Source: Kribbella flavida DSM 17836 (lineage in GTDB: Bacteria; Actinomycetota; Actinomycetes; Propionibacteriales; Kribbellaceae). From it: DNA of 64,000 nucleotides. Positions 27,378-35,572 of the stretch are shown in pieces. A model generated the notes under the pieces. That model did no database searches and had not been told where the DNA came from. It saw only the letters and a list, made by a program, of their open reading frames with translations. The DNA is taken from the NCBI RefSeq assembly GCF_000024345.1, contig NC_013729.1, forward strand, positions 992,001 through 1,056,000, read 5' to 3'. A program made the position numbers and the translations under genes. Every line of letters begins with the position of its first letter. The first letter of the stretch is position 1.

Positions 27378-27977
27378 GTGGTCTTCGTTCTCACGGTAGA
27401 TCAGTGGGCCAGCCGGAGCACGAGGGATCTCGTACCCGAGCTGCTGAACACGCTGAACCGGCGACCGCGCCGGACCGGCCTGTTGCGGAAGTTCGAGCGG
27501 ACCGCGGGCGACGAGGTGCAGGGGGTGCTCTCGGAGGCCCGGGCAACGGTCGACGTCATCGTGCACCTGATCCGCGCGGACTGCTGGCACGTCGGTCTGG
27601 GCATCGGTGCGGTCGACGAACCGCTGCCGCGCAGTACGCGGGCGGGCAGCGGCTCGGCGTTCGTCAACGCGCGGGAGGCGGTCAACCGCGCCAAGTCGAG
27701 CCCGCACCACGTGAACGTCGTCGGCGACGACCCGCATGCCGCCGAGCAGGTGGAGAGCGTGCTCTGGCTGATGGCGTCCGTACTGCGACGCCGTAGCGAG
27801 CGGGGCTGGGCCGTCGCGGACCTGCTCGCGGAAGGGCTGACCCGCCGCGAGATCGGCGTGAAGCTCGGGATCAGCCAGTCGGCGGTCACCCAGCGGGCGC
27901 AGGCGGCCGGGTTCGCCGAGGAGCAGCGCGGCCGGGTTCTGGCGGCGGAGCTGCTGGAGCGAGGTGCCGCTGCATGA
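27378..27977 (+). CDS. SatD-family protein with C-terminal HTH
   Basis: This 199-residue protein matches the SatD family: an N-terminal domain beginning FVLTVDQWASR, with LRKFERTAGDEVQGVL (GDExQ motif) and GLGIGAVDEPLP, and a C-terminal helix-turn-helix (LTRREIGVKLGISQSAVTQRAQAAGF, about residues 155-180). The family is of unknown biochemical role. GGAGGTG 8 nt before the GTG at 27378 decides the start. It overlaps the following membrane protein gene by four bases. The HTH suggests it binds DNA, possibly the motifs upstream of its own gene. Confidence 0.8.
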   Translation: MVFVLTVDQWASRSTRDLVPELLNTLNRRPRRTGLLRKFERTAGDEVQGVLSEARATVDVIVHLIRADCWHVGLGIGAVDEPLPRSTRAGSGSAFVNAREAVNRAKSSPHHVNVVGDDPHAAEQVESVLWLMASVLRRRSERGWAVADLLAEGLTRREIGVKLGISQSAVTQRAQAAGFAEEQRGRVLAAELLERGAAA

Positions 27978-28528
27978 CGGCGGCTGTCCTCGCGCTGACC
28001 ACACTCGGGCTGATCCTCGCCGTGGTGGCCTTCGCGCTTCCGGCCGGCCGGACCAGCGAGATCGTCTGCAGCGGCGTGATGCTGGCCTGCCTGGTGGCCG
28101 ACGGGATCATCCTGCTGTACGGCAACGGCGTCTCCGGCTGGCGACAAGAGTGGTGGAACACGCTGCTCCTGCTCTCCGGCGGCCTCGCGGTGACCGGTGG
28201 CGGTCCGCTGACGACGTCCGTGCTGTCGCTGGTGGACCGCGGCAACACCCGCGCGCAGTCGACCCAGAAGGCGGGCGAGGTCCTGCGCGGCGGCGCGCTG
28301 ATCGGTGCGCTGGAACGCGGCGCGATCTACGGCTCGCTGGTGGCCGGCTGGCCGGAGGGCATCGCCGTCGTGCTCGCGATCAAGGGCCTCGCGCGCTACC
28401 CGGAGCTCCGCAGCCCGGACCAACCGGCCTCGGTGACCCCGCAGGCGGTGGCCGAACGCTTCATCATCGGCACCTTCACCAGCGTGCTCTGGGCGATCAC
28501 GTGCGCCGGGCTGCTGCTGTCCCGCTGA
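27974..28528 (+). CDS. Membrane protein paired with SatD-family gene
   Basis: This 184-residue protein has four to five membrane helices (about residues 5-22, 30-48, 60-80, 105-125 and 163-182) and no recognised family motif. The region GALERGAIYGSLVAGWPEGIAVVLAIKGLARYPEL is the most conserved-looking part. The ATGA overlap with the SatD-family gene implies joint expression and function. This gene pair is recurrent in actinobacteria from memory, but its role is not known to me. Confidence 0.75.
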   Translation: MTAAVLALTTLGLILAVVAFALPAGRTSEIVCSGVMLACLVADGIILLYGNGVSGWRQEWWNTLLLLSGGLAVTGGGPLTTSVLSLVDRGNTRAQSTQKAGEVLRGGALIGALERGAIYGSLVAGWPEGIAVVLAIKGLARYPELRSPDQPASVTPQAVAERFIIGTFTSVLWAITCAGLLLSR

Positions 28529-28565
28529 GCCGTCAGGCCCAGCGGGGACGGCGACGGCAGCCCGC

Positions 28566-29225
28566 TCAGACCTTGATGACGATGTCGCCGGCGACCTTGT
28601 CGTGCCAGGTCTGCGACTTGTCGTCCCACAACGGCCAGAGCACGTTGAGGAAGCAGAAGTTGTTGAAGATCACGGCGCAGACCTCCCGGCCGAGCGTGCG
28701 TCCCATCCCGATCAGCTCACCGGTCTCCGGCGAGACGACCTTGAGCCCGACGACCTTCTTGCCCAGCGACTGGCCGGTCCGGCCCTGCCGGATGACCCGG
28801 TTCCAGATCTGCACGGCGAACGCCGCCAGGTAGGCGACCACCAGCGCCGCAGTGCCGCCGCTGCTCATCGTCTCCATGCTGCCGCTGACCGCGACGGCGA
28901 CGACCACGCCGGCCAGGATCACAACGATCGCCAGCAGCGAGTCCAGGATCGAGGCGACCACGCGGGATCCCCAGCCGGCCAGCTCGCCCGGCGGCGCGTA
29001 GTTGAAGCCGTAGCCACCGCCTGCGGCGTACGGGTTGTAGCCCGGCTGGGACGGGTTGTACTGCGGGCCGTAGCCGCCGGGCTGGTTGGGGTACGCCGGC
29101 TGATTCGGGAAGCCCGGCTGGTCGGGGTACGCCGGCTGGTTCGGGAAAGCCGGCTGGTTCGGCTGGCCGGGATAGGGCGGCTGGTCCTGCGGGCGGCTGT
29201 TCGGGTCGAAGGGAGGGGTGCTCAC
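28566..29225 (-). CDS. RDD-family membrane protein with Pro/Gln/Tyr-rich N-terminus
   Basis: This 219-residue protein has a disordered N-terminal 75 residues made of PNQPAYPDQPGFPNQPA-like repeats and a C-terminal RDD domain with three helices (GWGSRVVASILDSLL; GRTGQSLGKKVVGLKVVS; WHDKVAGDIVIKV). RDD proteins are small membrane proteins of mostly unknown function; some transport ions. The GTG at 29225 has AAGGA 6-7 nt upstream. It is a paralogue of the next gene and probably interacts with it. Confidence 0.88.
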   Translation of the reverse strand: MSTPPFDPNSRPQDQPPYPGQPNQPAFPNQPAYPDQPGFPNQPAYPNQPGGYGPQYNPSQPGYNPYAAGGGYGFNYAPPGELAGWGSRVVASILDSLLAIVVILAGVVVAVAVSGSMETMSSGGTAALVVAYLAAFAVQIWNRVIRQGRTGQSLGKKVVGLKVVSPETGELIGMGRTLGREVCAVIFNNFCFLNVLWPLWDDKSQTWHDKVAGDIVIKV

Positions 29226-29293
29226 GCGAGGTCCTTTCTGGGGCGGTCCGGGCGCAAGTATGGCGGACCCGTCGGCGTGACGTGCACAACGAC

Positions 29294-29325
29294 GGACGCC
29301 GTGGCCTGAAACGGCCACGGCGTCC
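29294..29325. terminator. Terminator between the two RDD genes
   Basis: GGACGCCGTGGCC (29294-29306) and GGCCACGGCGTCC (29313-29325) form a 13-bp stem with a 6-nt TGAAAC loop, 22 nt after the stop of the RDD gene at 29347-30072. It suggests that the two RDD genes are not one simple transcript. Confidence 0.9.
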
Positions 29326-29346
29326 GGGGGTGAAGCGGGGGCGACG

Positions 29347-30072
29347 TCAGAGCTTGACGACGTAGGTGCTGTTGATCTTGTCCGAGAAGGTCTGCTTCTT
29401 CTCGTCCCACAGCGGCCACAGGTAGCCCAGGTAGCAGGGCAGGCTGTCGAGGATGTGGCAGATCTCGCGCAGGAACGCCTTGCCGGCGCCGACCGTCTGG
29501 CCGCTGTCCGCACCGACCAGCTTGAGGCCGAGCGCCTTCTTGCCCCAGCTCTGGCCGGTCTTGCCCTGCTGGATGATCCGGTTGTAGATCCACAGACCGA
29601 GCGCGACCAAGATGAGCAGGTAGCCGACGATCCTCAACCCGGAGTTGTCGGTGGCCGTCAGCGTGCTGCCGATCCAGTTCGGCACCGCGACGATCAGGCC
29701 GTCGATCAGGAACGCGCCGACCCGGACCGGCCAGGTGGCGAGCTCGCCGCCGGGGTTGCCGTAGCCGTAGCCGGCGTACGGCTGCTGGCCGTAGGGCGTC
29801 GCGCCCGACTGCGGGTACGACGGGTAGGAGGAACCGCCCGGCTGACCCGGGGCCTGCCCGTACTGGCCGGGCTGACCCGGCTGGCCCGGGTACGCGCCGG
29901 GCTGCTGCCCGTACTGCCCGGGCTCGTCGTACTGACCGGGCTGCTGGCCGTACTGACCCGGCTGCTGTCCGTACTGGCCCGGCTGCCCGTACTGGTCCGG
30001 CGTCTGGTCCGGTCCGCCCGACTGGTTCGGGTTCTGCGGGTCGTAACCCGGTGGTGGCGTCGGAGTGCTCAC
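29347..30072 (-). CDS. RDD-family membrane protein with QPGQYGQ repeats
   Basis: This 241-residue protein begins with about 110 residues of Gly/Gln/Pro/Tyr repeats ([14 protein letters not shown] and similar), a low-complexity tract of the kind that drives protein condensation, followed by an RDD domain ([45 protein letters not shown]). AAGGGA lies 6 nt before the GTG at 30072. It has its own terminator and lies directly upstream of the second RDD gene. Confidence 0.88.
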   Translation of the reverse strand: MSTPTPPPGYDPQNPNQSGGPDQTPDQYGQPGQYGQQPGQYGQQPGQYDEPGQYGQQPGAYPGQPGQPGQYGQAPGQPGGSSYPSYPQSGATPYGQQPYAGYGYGNPGGELATWPVRVGAFLIDGLIVAVPNWIGSTLTATDNSGLRIVGYLLILVALGLWIYNRIIQQGKTGQSWGKKALGLKLVGADSGQTVGAGKAFLREICHILDSLPCYLGYLWPLWDEKKQTFSDKINSTYVVKL

Positions 30073-30193
30073 GACGATCCCTTCTGATCTTCGTTGAGGA
30101 GTCATTGCAGGCTAGCGATTCTGGAGCTCACCGGCCACGTACCGCTCCGGAGAGTCCGGATCACGGTCACCCGGAACGGTTTACCGTGGATCC

Positions 30194-30637
30194 ATGCATC
30201 CGGCACACCCTAGAGGCAACGAGCCCCGGCCCGCCATGCCGGAGCCGCTGGACCGTCGGGTGCGGGGGCTGGCAGCGGTGCTGGCCGGTGGTGCGGTGCT
30301 TGCCGGGGTCAACGGACTCTCGGGCGGCCGGATCGGTCTGCCGTGCCCGTTCCAGCTGGCGACCGGGCTGAACTGCCCGTTCTGTGGAACGACGCGGATG
30401 GCTGCCGCCCTGCTGGAGGGCGACGTGGCCCGTGCCTGGCCGTACAACCCACCCATGTTCGTGGTGCTCCCGGTCGTCACGCTGCTCGTCGGATACATGC
30501 TGCTGGCATGGACGCTGGAGCGGCTCGGCTGGTTCCGTCTGCCCCGGCCGCGTCCCGGCGCCCGGATCCAGCAGGTGGTGCCGCCGGCGTTCCTGGCCGT
30601 GATGGCGCTGTACGGCGTACTGCGCAATCTGGTCTAG
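30194..30637 (+). CDS. DUF2752 membrane protein
   Basis: This 147-residue protein has the DUF2752 signature CPFCGTTRMAAALLEGDVARAWPYNP and three membrane helices. The family is widespread in actinobacteria and its function is not known; the CPFCGTTR motif could bind metal or be redox active. TACCGT lies 6 nt before the ATG at 30194, so the start is probably leaderless. Confidence 0.92.
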   Translation: MHPAHPRGNEPRPAMPEPLDRRVRGLAAVLAGGAVLAGVNGLSGGRIGLPCPFQLATGLNCPFCGTTRMAAALLEGDVARAWPYNPPMFVVLPVVTLLVGYMLLAWTLERLGWFRLPRPRPGARIQQVVPPAFLAVMALYGVLRNLV

Positions 30638-30654
30638 AACGCCTGCCGGACAAG

Positions 30655-30694
30655 GGAAGACGCCGCGGGCGCATCGTTGCCCACGGCGTCTTCC
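30655..30694. terminator. Bidirectional terminator between DUF2752 gene and pstB
   Basis: GGAAGACGCCG (30655-30665) pairs with CGGCGTCTTCC (30684-30694), and an inner GGGC/GCCC stem continues the hairpin. It lies between two convergent genes, 17 nt after one stop and 15 nt before the other. Confidence 0.85.
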
Positions 30695-30709
30695 GGGTGG
30701 CGGGGAGGA

Positions 30710-31486
30710 TCAGCCGAAGCGGCCGGTGATGTAGTCCTCGGTCGCCTTCTCGTTCGGGTTGGAGAAGATCTGCTTGGTCGGGCCCATCTCGATCAGCCGG
30801 CCCGGCTTGCCGGTCGCGGCCAGGTTGAAGAAGGCGGTCTGGTCGGAGACCCGGGCCGCCTGCTGCATGTTGTGGGTGACGATCACGACGGTGAACCTGT
30901 TCTTGAGCTGCTCGATCAGGTCCTCGATCGCCAGCGTGGAGATCGGGTCCAGCGCCGAGCACGGCTCGTCCATCAGGATCACCTCGGGCTCGACCGCGAT
31001 CGCCCGGGCGATGCACAGCCGCTGCTGCTGACCACCCGACAGGCCCGCGCCCGGCTTGTCCAGGCGGTCCTTCACCTCGTTCCACAGGTTGGCCCCGTGC
31101 AGCGACCGCTCGACCACTTCGGTCAGCTTCTTGCGGTCCTTGACCCCGTTCAGCTTCAGCCCGGACGCGACGTTGTCGAAGATCGACATGGTCGGGAACG
31201 GGTTCGGCCGCTGGAACACCATGCCGACCACCCGGCGGACCGCGACCGGGTCGATGCCGGAGGCGTACAGGTCCTGCTGGTCCAGCATCACCTTGCCCTC
31301 GACCCGGGCGCCGGGGATCACCTCGTGCATCCGGTTCAGCGTCCGCAGGTAGGTGGACTTGCCGCAGCCGGACGGACCGATGAACGCGGTGACCGAGCGC
31401 GGCTCGATCGTCATCGAGACGTCCTCCACCGCCTTGAAGTCGCCGTAGTAGACGTTGAGGCCGCTGACCTCGATGCGCTTCGCCAT
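30710..31486 (-). CDS. pstB: Phosphate ABC transporter ATP-binding protein PstB
   Basis: This 258-residue ATPase powers high-affinity phosphate uptake. It has Walker A (GPSGCGKST, near residue 36), the PstB-specific [11 protein letters not shown] after it, the signature [14 protein letters not shown] and Walker [14 protein letters not shown]. It is the last gene of pstSCAB, 21 nt after pstA, and is followed by a strong terminator. No phoU follows, unlike in many pst operons. Confidence 0.98.
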   Translation of the reverse strand: MAKRIEVSGLNVYYGDFKAVEDVSMTIEPRSVTAFIGPSGCGKSTYLRTLNRMHEVIPGARVEGKVMLDQQDLYASGIDPVAVRRVVGMVFQRPNPFPTMSIFDNVASGLKLNGVKDRKKLTEVVERSLHGANLWNEVKDRLDKPGAGLSGGQQQRLCIARAIAVEPEVILMDEPCSALDPISTLAIEDLIEQLKNRFTVVIVTHNMQQAARVSDQTAFFNLAATGKPGRLIEMGPTKQIFSNPNEKATEDYITGRFG

Positions 31487-31507
31487 ATCGACTCAGAACC
31501 TCTCTGA

Positions 31508-32428
31508 CTATTTGGACTTGACCGCGCTGAACCGCGCCACGAGGCGGGCCAGCACGTTGAGCAGGAGAACCAGCAGGATCAGGGTCAACGCGGCCGCCCA
31601 GACCCGGTCCGCGGCCGGCTGCAGCGCCAGCTCGGTCCGGTCCTGGTTGATCATCGTCGGCAGCGCGCCCATGAACCCGTCGAACGGGTTCAGGTTGATG
31701 TTCTTGGAGTAGCCGACCAGGATCAGCAGCGGCGCGGTCTCACCCATCACCCGGGCCAGACCGAGCATCACGCCGGTGATGATGCCGCCGAACGCGGTCG
31801 GCACCACGACCTTGAGGATCGTCTTCCACTTCGGCACCCCGAGCGCGTACGACGCCTCCCGGAGTTCGTCCGGCACCAGCTTCAGCATCTCCTCGGTGGA
31901 GCGCAGCACCACCGGCAGCATCAGCAGCACCAGCGACAGCGAGACCGCGAAACCGACCCGGTTGAAGCCGAACACGGTGATCCAGACCGCGTAGATGAAC
32001 AGCGCCGCAACGATCGAGGGCACCCCGGTGAGGATGTCGATCATGAAGCTGACCACCTTGGCCGCCTTGGTGCCCCGGCCGTACTCGACCAGGTAGATCG
32101 CGCCGAGAATGGCGATCGGGACCGCGATCAGCGCGGTGATCAGGGCCATGATCAGCGTGCCCATCACCGCGTGGTACGCGCCACCGCCCTCGCGGCGGAC
32201 CGTGATGCCGCGCTGCGACTCGCTCCACCAGCCCGCGTCGAACAGCAGGCTGTAGCCCTTGCTGATCACGGTCCACAGGATCCACAGCAGCGGGATCAGC
32301 GCGATCAGGAAGCACAGGGTGATCAGCACCGAAGCCAAGGTGTTGCGGAACGCGCGGCCGCCGGACTTGCCGGTCAGGTCGAGCGTCTGTCCGTCGTACG
32401 CCGGCTTGTTGGCGGCGAGCGTGCTCAC
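31508..32428 (-). CDS. pstA: Phosphate ABC transporter permease PstA
   Basis: This 306-residue permease has six membrane helices and the PstA-type loop EELRxASYALG-like motif (PDELREASYALGVPKWKTI) that contacts the ATPase. The GTG at 32428 overlaps the pstC stop by four bases (GTGA). It forms the transmembrane channel with PstC. Confidence 0.97.
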   Translation of the reverse strand: MSTLAANKPAYDGQTLDLTGKSGGRAFRNTLASVLITLCFLIALIPLLWILWTVISKGYSLLFDAGWWSESQRGITVRREGGGAYHAVMGTLIMALITALIAVPIAILGAIYLVEYGRGTKAAKVVSFMIDILTGVPSIVAALFIYAVWITVFGFNRVGFAVSLSLVLLMLPVVLRSTEEMLKLVPDELREASYALGVPKWKTILKVVVPTAFGGIITGVMLGLARVMGETAPLLILVGYSKNINLNPFDGFMGALPTMINQDRTELALQPAADRVWAAALTLILLVLLLNVLARLVARFSAVKSK

Positions 32429-33477
32429 AGCGATGCTCCTTCGGTCTGCGGCTTGTCGCCAACCCGGCGGACCTTGCGGGTCCGCTTGCCGCCGGGTCCG
32501 CTGCGGGCCACGATCAGCCGGGCGGCCGAGTTGACCAGGAAGGTCACCACGAACAGCACCAGGCCGGCGGCGATGTAGGCGCCGGTCTTGTCCGGCGAGT
32601 CGAACTCCGCGGCGTTGTTGGCGATCTTCGAGGCGAACGTCTCGCCGCCGGCGAAGATCGACGAGTTCCAGGGGTCGTTGCCGTTCGGCACCGACAGGAT
32701 GATCAGCACCGCGACGGTCTCACCGAGCGCGCGGCCCAGGCCGAGCATCGACGCGCTGACCACGCCGGAGCGGCCGTACGGCAGCACGGCCATCCGGATC
32801 ATCTCCCAGCGGGTGGAGCCGAGCGCCAGGGCGCCTTCGCGGTGCGCGACCGGCGTCTGCGCGAAGATCTCCCGGCTGATCGCGGTGACCACCGGCAGGA
32901 TCATGATCGCCAGCACCACCGAGGCGGTGAAGACGACGCCGACGTTGTCGGTCGGCGGCTTCTCGAACAGCGGCAGCCAGCCGAGTGCGTTGCTCAGGCC
33001 GTCGATCACCGGCCGCAGGATCGGGGCGAAGAACAGGATGCCCCACAGGCCGTAGATGATCGACGGCACCGCGGCGAGCAGGTCGATCGCGTAGGCGACC
33101 GGCGCGGCCAGCCGCTTCGGCGCGTAGTAGGTCGTGAACAGCGCCACGCCGACCGCGATCGGGACCGCGATCACCATCGCGATGATCGAGCTGATCACGG
33201 TGGTGTAGAACAGCGCCGCGATGCCGAACTGCGGCGGGTTGGCGCCCGGCTCCCAGATCCGGGAGAACAGAAAGCTGCTCTCGTTGTTGGCCAGCGCGGG
33301 GATCGCCAGCGCCAGCAGGAAGATGCCGACGAAGGCGACGATCAGGATCACCAGCCCGCCGGACCCACGGGCAAGGCCGGCGAACAACCGGTCCCCGAGG
33401 TGGCCGACCGGTCCGAGGTCCAGCTTCTTGGTGTCGTCCGGCCGGTCGGGCGGTGCCGTGACGTCTGTACTGCTCAT
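32425..33477 (-). CDS. pstC: Phosphate ABC transporter permease PstC
   Basis: This 350-residue permease has a charged N-terminal region of about 40 residues and six to seven helices. VPIAVGVALFTTYYAPKRL and HREGALALGSTRWEMIRMAVLP (the coupling loop) identify PstC. It lies 117 nt after pstS, from which it is separated by a strong hairpin, and overlaps pstA. Confidence 0.97.
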   Translation of the reverse strand: MSSTDVTAPPDRPDDTKKLDLGPVGHLGDRLFAGLARGSGGLVILIVAFVGIFLLALAIPALANNESSFLFSRIWEPGANPPQFGIAALFYTTVISSIIAMVIAVPIAVGVALFTTYYAPKRLAAPVAYAIDLLAAVPSIIYGLWGILFFAPILRPVIDGLSNALGWLPLFEKPPTDNVGVVFTASVVLAIMILPVVTAISREIFAQTPVAHREGALALGSTRWEMIRMAVLPYGRSGVVSASMLGLGRALGETVAVLIILSVPNGNDPWNSSIFAGGETFASKIANNAAEFDSPDKTGAYIAAGLVLFVVTFLVNSAARLIVARSGPGGKRTRKVRRVGDKPQTEGASL

Positions 33478-33523
33478 CGATGCTGCTCCAAGCGCCGAGG
33501 TGAACGGGGTGCTCGGTCACGAG

Positions 33524-33564
33524 GCGAGCCCCGGCCGCCCGATGAGGGTCTGGCCGGGGCTCGC
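33524..33564 (-). terminator. Attenuator-like hairpin between pstS and pstC
   Basis: GCGAGCCCCGGCC (33524-33536) and GGCCGGGGCTCGC (33552-33564) form a 13-bp perfect stem with a 15-nt loop in the only sizeable gap of the operon. It would stop part of the transcripts or protect the pstS mRNA end, so that the binding protein is made in excess over the permease, as is usual for ABC uptake operons. Confidence 0.8.
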
Positions 33565-33594
33565 ATCACGCCGTACTGCGGGGTCGTCAGCGGA

Positions 33595-34728
33595 TCAGCT
33601 GATCGCCTGGATCGCGGCGTCGACCTTGGTGCGCATCTCCTCCGGAAGCGGCGCGTAGTTCAGCTCGGCGAGCGAGGCCTGACCCTCGGTGCTCGCGAAG
33701 TAGCTGAGGAAGCCCTTCACCAGCGCGGTCTTCTCGGCCGGCAGGCCCTTGGTGCAGGCGATCTCGTAGGTGACCAGGATGATCGGGTACGCACCCGGCG
33801 CCTTGGTCGCGTAGTCCAGCTTCAGCGCGAGGTCCGAACCGGAACCGGCCGGCTTCGCGGCGGCCAGCGCCTTGCCGGCGGACTCGGCGGTCAGCGGGAC
33901 CGGGCCGGCGCCGGAGTCGACCTGCGCGACGCCCAGCTTGTTGTCCACCGCGTAGGACCACTCGACGTAGGTGATCGAGTTCCTGGTGCTCTTCACGCCC
34001 TCGGCGACACCCGCGGACTTCTCCTTGCCCGCGCCGGTACCGCTCCACTTCTTGGCCGGCTCGCCCTTCCAGGCGCCACCGCCCGCGGCCTCGAGGTACT
34101 TGGTGAAGTTCTCGGTGGTGCCGGACTCGTCGGAGCGGAAGAACACCGCGATCGGCGCCGACGGGAGGTTGACGCCGGGGTTCAGCTTGGCGATCTCCGG
34201 GGCGTTCCAGGTCTTCACGGTGCCCTGGAAGATCTTCGCGGCGGTCGGGCCGTCGAGAACCAGCTTCTCCACGCCGTCCAGGTTGTAGGCGATCGCGACC
34301 GGGCCGATCACCATCGGCAGGTTCACCGCCGGGTTGTTCTGGCAGCGCTTCGCGGCGGCCGCGGCCTCGGCCTCGCCGCCGTCCTTGGCCTCGGTCTTCA
34401 GCGCGGAGTCGGAGCCGGCGAAGTCGACCTGGGCGGCGTTGAACTGCTTGATGCCCGCGCCGGAACCGGTCGGGTTGTAGTTCACCGTGACGTCGGCGCA
34501 CTTCTCGTTGTACTTGGCGATGACTTCCTCGATGGCGTTCTTCTGCGCCGAGGATCCCTCGGCGTTCAGGGTGCCCTCGGGGCAGTCGCCGCCGGCCGAC
34601 GACGAGGTGGAGCCGGACGGGCTCGAGGAGCCGGTCGGCTCCGGGTCACTGCCACAGGCGCTCAGAGCGAGAACGCCGAGGGATGCCACGGCGACGGTGC
34701 CGACGCGGAGCAGGCGATTGACGGACAC
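33595..34728 (-). CDS. pstS: Phosphate-binding lipoprotein PstS
   Basis: This 377-residue lipoprotein captures phosphate outside the membrane. The signal peptide ends in LSAC, followed by a Ser/Pro/Thr linker. The phosphate-binding segments are GTLNAEGSSAQ, NPTGSGAGIKQF, DFAGSDSAL and SDESGTTENF. It is the first gene of pstSCAB. The GTG at 34728 is preceded by AAGGGCA. A PHO box of two 11-nt direct repeats lies 83-104 nt upstream. Confidence 0.98.
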   Translation of the reverse strand: MSVNRLLRVGTVAVASLGVLALSACGSDPEPTGSSSPSGSTSSSAGGDCPEGTLNAEGSSAQKNAIEEVIAKYNEKCADVTVNYNPTGSGAGIKQFNAAQVDFAGSDSALKTEAKDGGEAEAAAAAKRCQNNPAVNLPMVIGPVAIAYNLDGVEKLVLDGPTAAKIFQGTVKTWNAPEIAKLNPGVNLPSAPIAVFFRSDESGTTENFTKYLEAAGGGAWKGEPAKKWSGTGAGKEKSAGVAEGVKSTRNSITYVEWSYAVDNKLGVAQVDSGAGPVPLTAESAGKALAAAKPAGSGSDLALKLDYATKAPGAYPIILVTYEIACTKGLPAEKTALVKGFLSYFASTEGQASLAELNYAPLPEEMRTKVDAAIQAIS

Positions 34729-34810
34729 GAGAGTGTTGCCCTTCTGCGGGAATATCAGACTTTGTGAACTTCCACAGACGGTAGGGAGAGCAGGTGACCG
34801 GTCGGCTCGT

Positions 34811-34832
34811 GGCGGGTGAACGAGCGGTGAAC
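34811..34832 (-). promoter_or_regulatory. PHO box of the pst operon
   Basis: On the minus strand GTTCACCGCTC and GTTCACCCGCC are two adjacent 11-nt direct repeats, as in the PhoP-binding PHO box of Streptomyces (GTTCACC units). It lies 83-104 nt upstream of the pstS start. PhoP-type activation under phosphate limitation is expected. Confidence 0.88.
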
Positions 34833-34876
34833 GGTTCCAGTAGCAATCGCGACGACTGGCGTGCCGTCAGGAGGCC

Positions 34877-34898
34877 ATTAGGTGAACTGCGTTAAGAG
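34877..34898 (-). promoter_or_regulatory. Second, weaker PHO-box-like site upstream of pstS
   Basis: A perfect GTTCACCTAAT unit is preceded on the minus strand by a degenerate unit (CTCTTAACGCA). It lies 44 nt upstream of the main PHO box, a multiple of 11, so both are on the same helical face. The rest of the 34729-34963 gap shows nothing else. Confidence 0.5.
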
Positions 34899-34963
34899 AC
34901 GTGACTGTGCGTGACATTCGTGCCTCGTTGGTCACGGTCAGGTATCGGCCGGCCGGCGCCGGA

Positions 34964-35437
34964 TCAGCTGGAGAAGTCCTCCGGGGCGACCCCGTCGAGG
35001 AACTGGCGGAAGCGTTCCAGCTCGGCCTGCTCCTCCTCCGGAGTGGCCACGCCGGCATCGCGCAGGACTTGCTCGGTGCACCGGATCGGCGTACCGAGGC
35101 GGACCGCGAGGGCGACGGAATCGCTCGGCCGGGCCGAGACGCGGGCGCCGTTGGCCAGGACCAGCTCGGCGTAGAACACCGCGTCGCGCAGCTCGACGAT
35201 CTCGACCGCCTCGATGTGCACGCCGAACGCCCGGATCAGGTCGCGCATCAGGTCGTGGGTCAGTGGCCGCGACGGGCGCAGCCCTTGCTCCTCGTACGCG
35301 ATGGCGGTCGCCTCCACCGAACCGATCGAGATCGGCAGGTAGCGGTAGCCCTCGGTCTCCCGCAGCATCATCACGGGCGCGCGGTTGGGCGATTCCATCC
35401 GGATCCCGATCAGGGTCAGTTCTCGCATCGTCGTCAT
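34964..35437 (-). CDS. DUF151 bifunctional nuclease-family protein
   Basis: This 157-residue protein matches the DUF151 family (RELTLIGIRMESPNRAPVMML; LPISIGSVEATAIA; SARPSDSVALAVRLGTPI). Members have been described as nucleases acting on RNA and DNA; in mycobacteria a homologue lies near chromosome-maintenance genes. An in-frame ATG nine bases downstream is an alternative start. It is a single-gene unit upstream of pst and does not share its promoter region. Confidence 0.92.
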   Translation of the reverse strand: MTTMRELTLIGIRMESPNRAPVMMLRETEGYRYLPISIGSVEATAIAYEEQGLRPSRPLTHDLMRDLIRAFGVHIEAVEIVELRDAVFYAELVLANGARVSARPSDSVALAVRLGTPIRCTEQVLRDAGVATPEEEQAELERFRQFLDGVAPEDFSS

Positions 35438-35572
35438 GGGTGCGACCGAACCTCTCCGTGCGCCGGCCCCCGGTAGGGCGCCGGTGTCCTCGGGAGGAAC
35501 ATACCCGGCCGGCCGCGGCGCACTCGGAGGCCGCCCCGACTGTGACGATCTCTTTGCACAGCCGCCGTCAGC

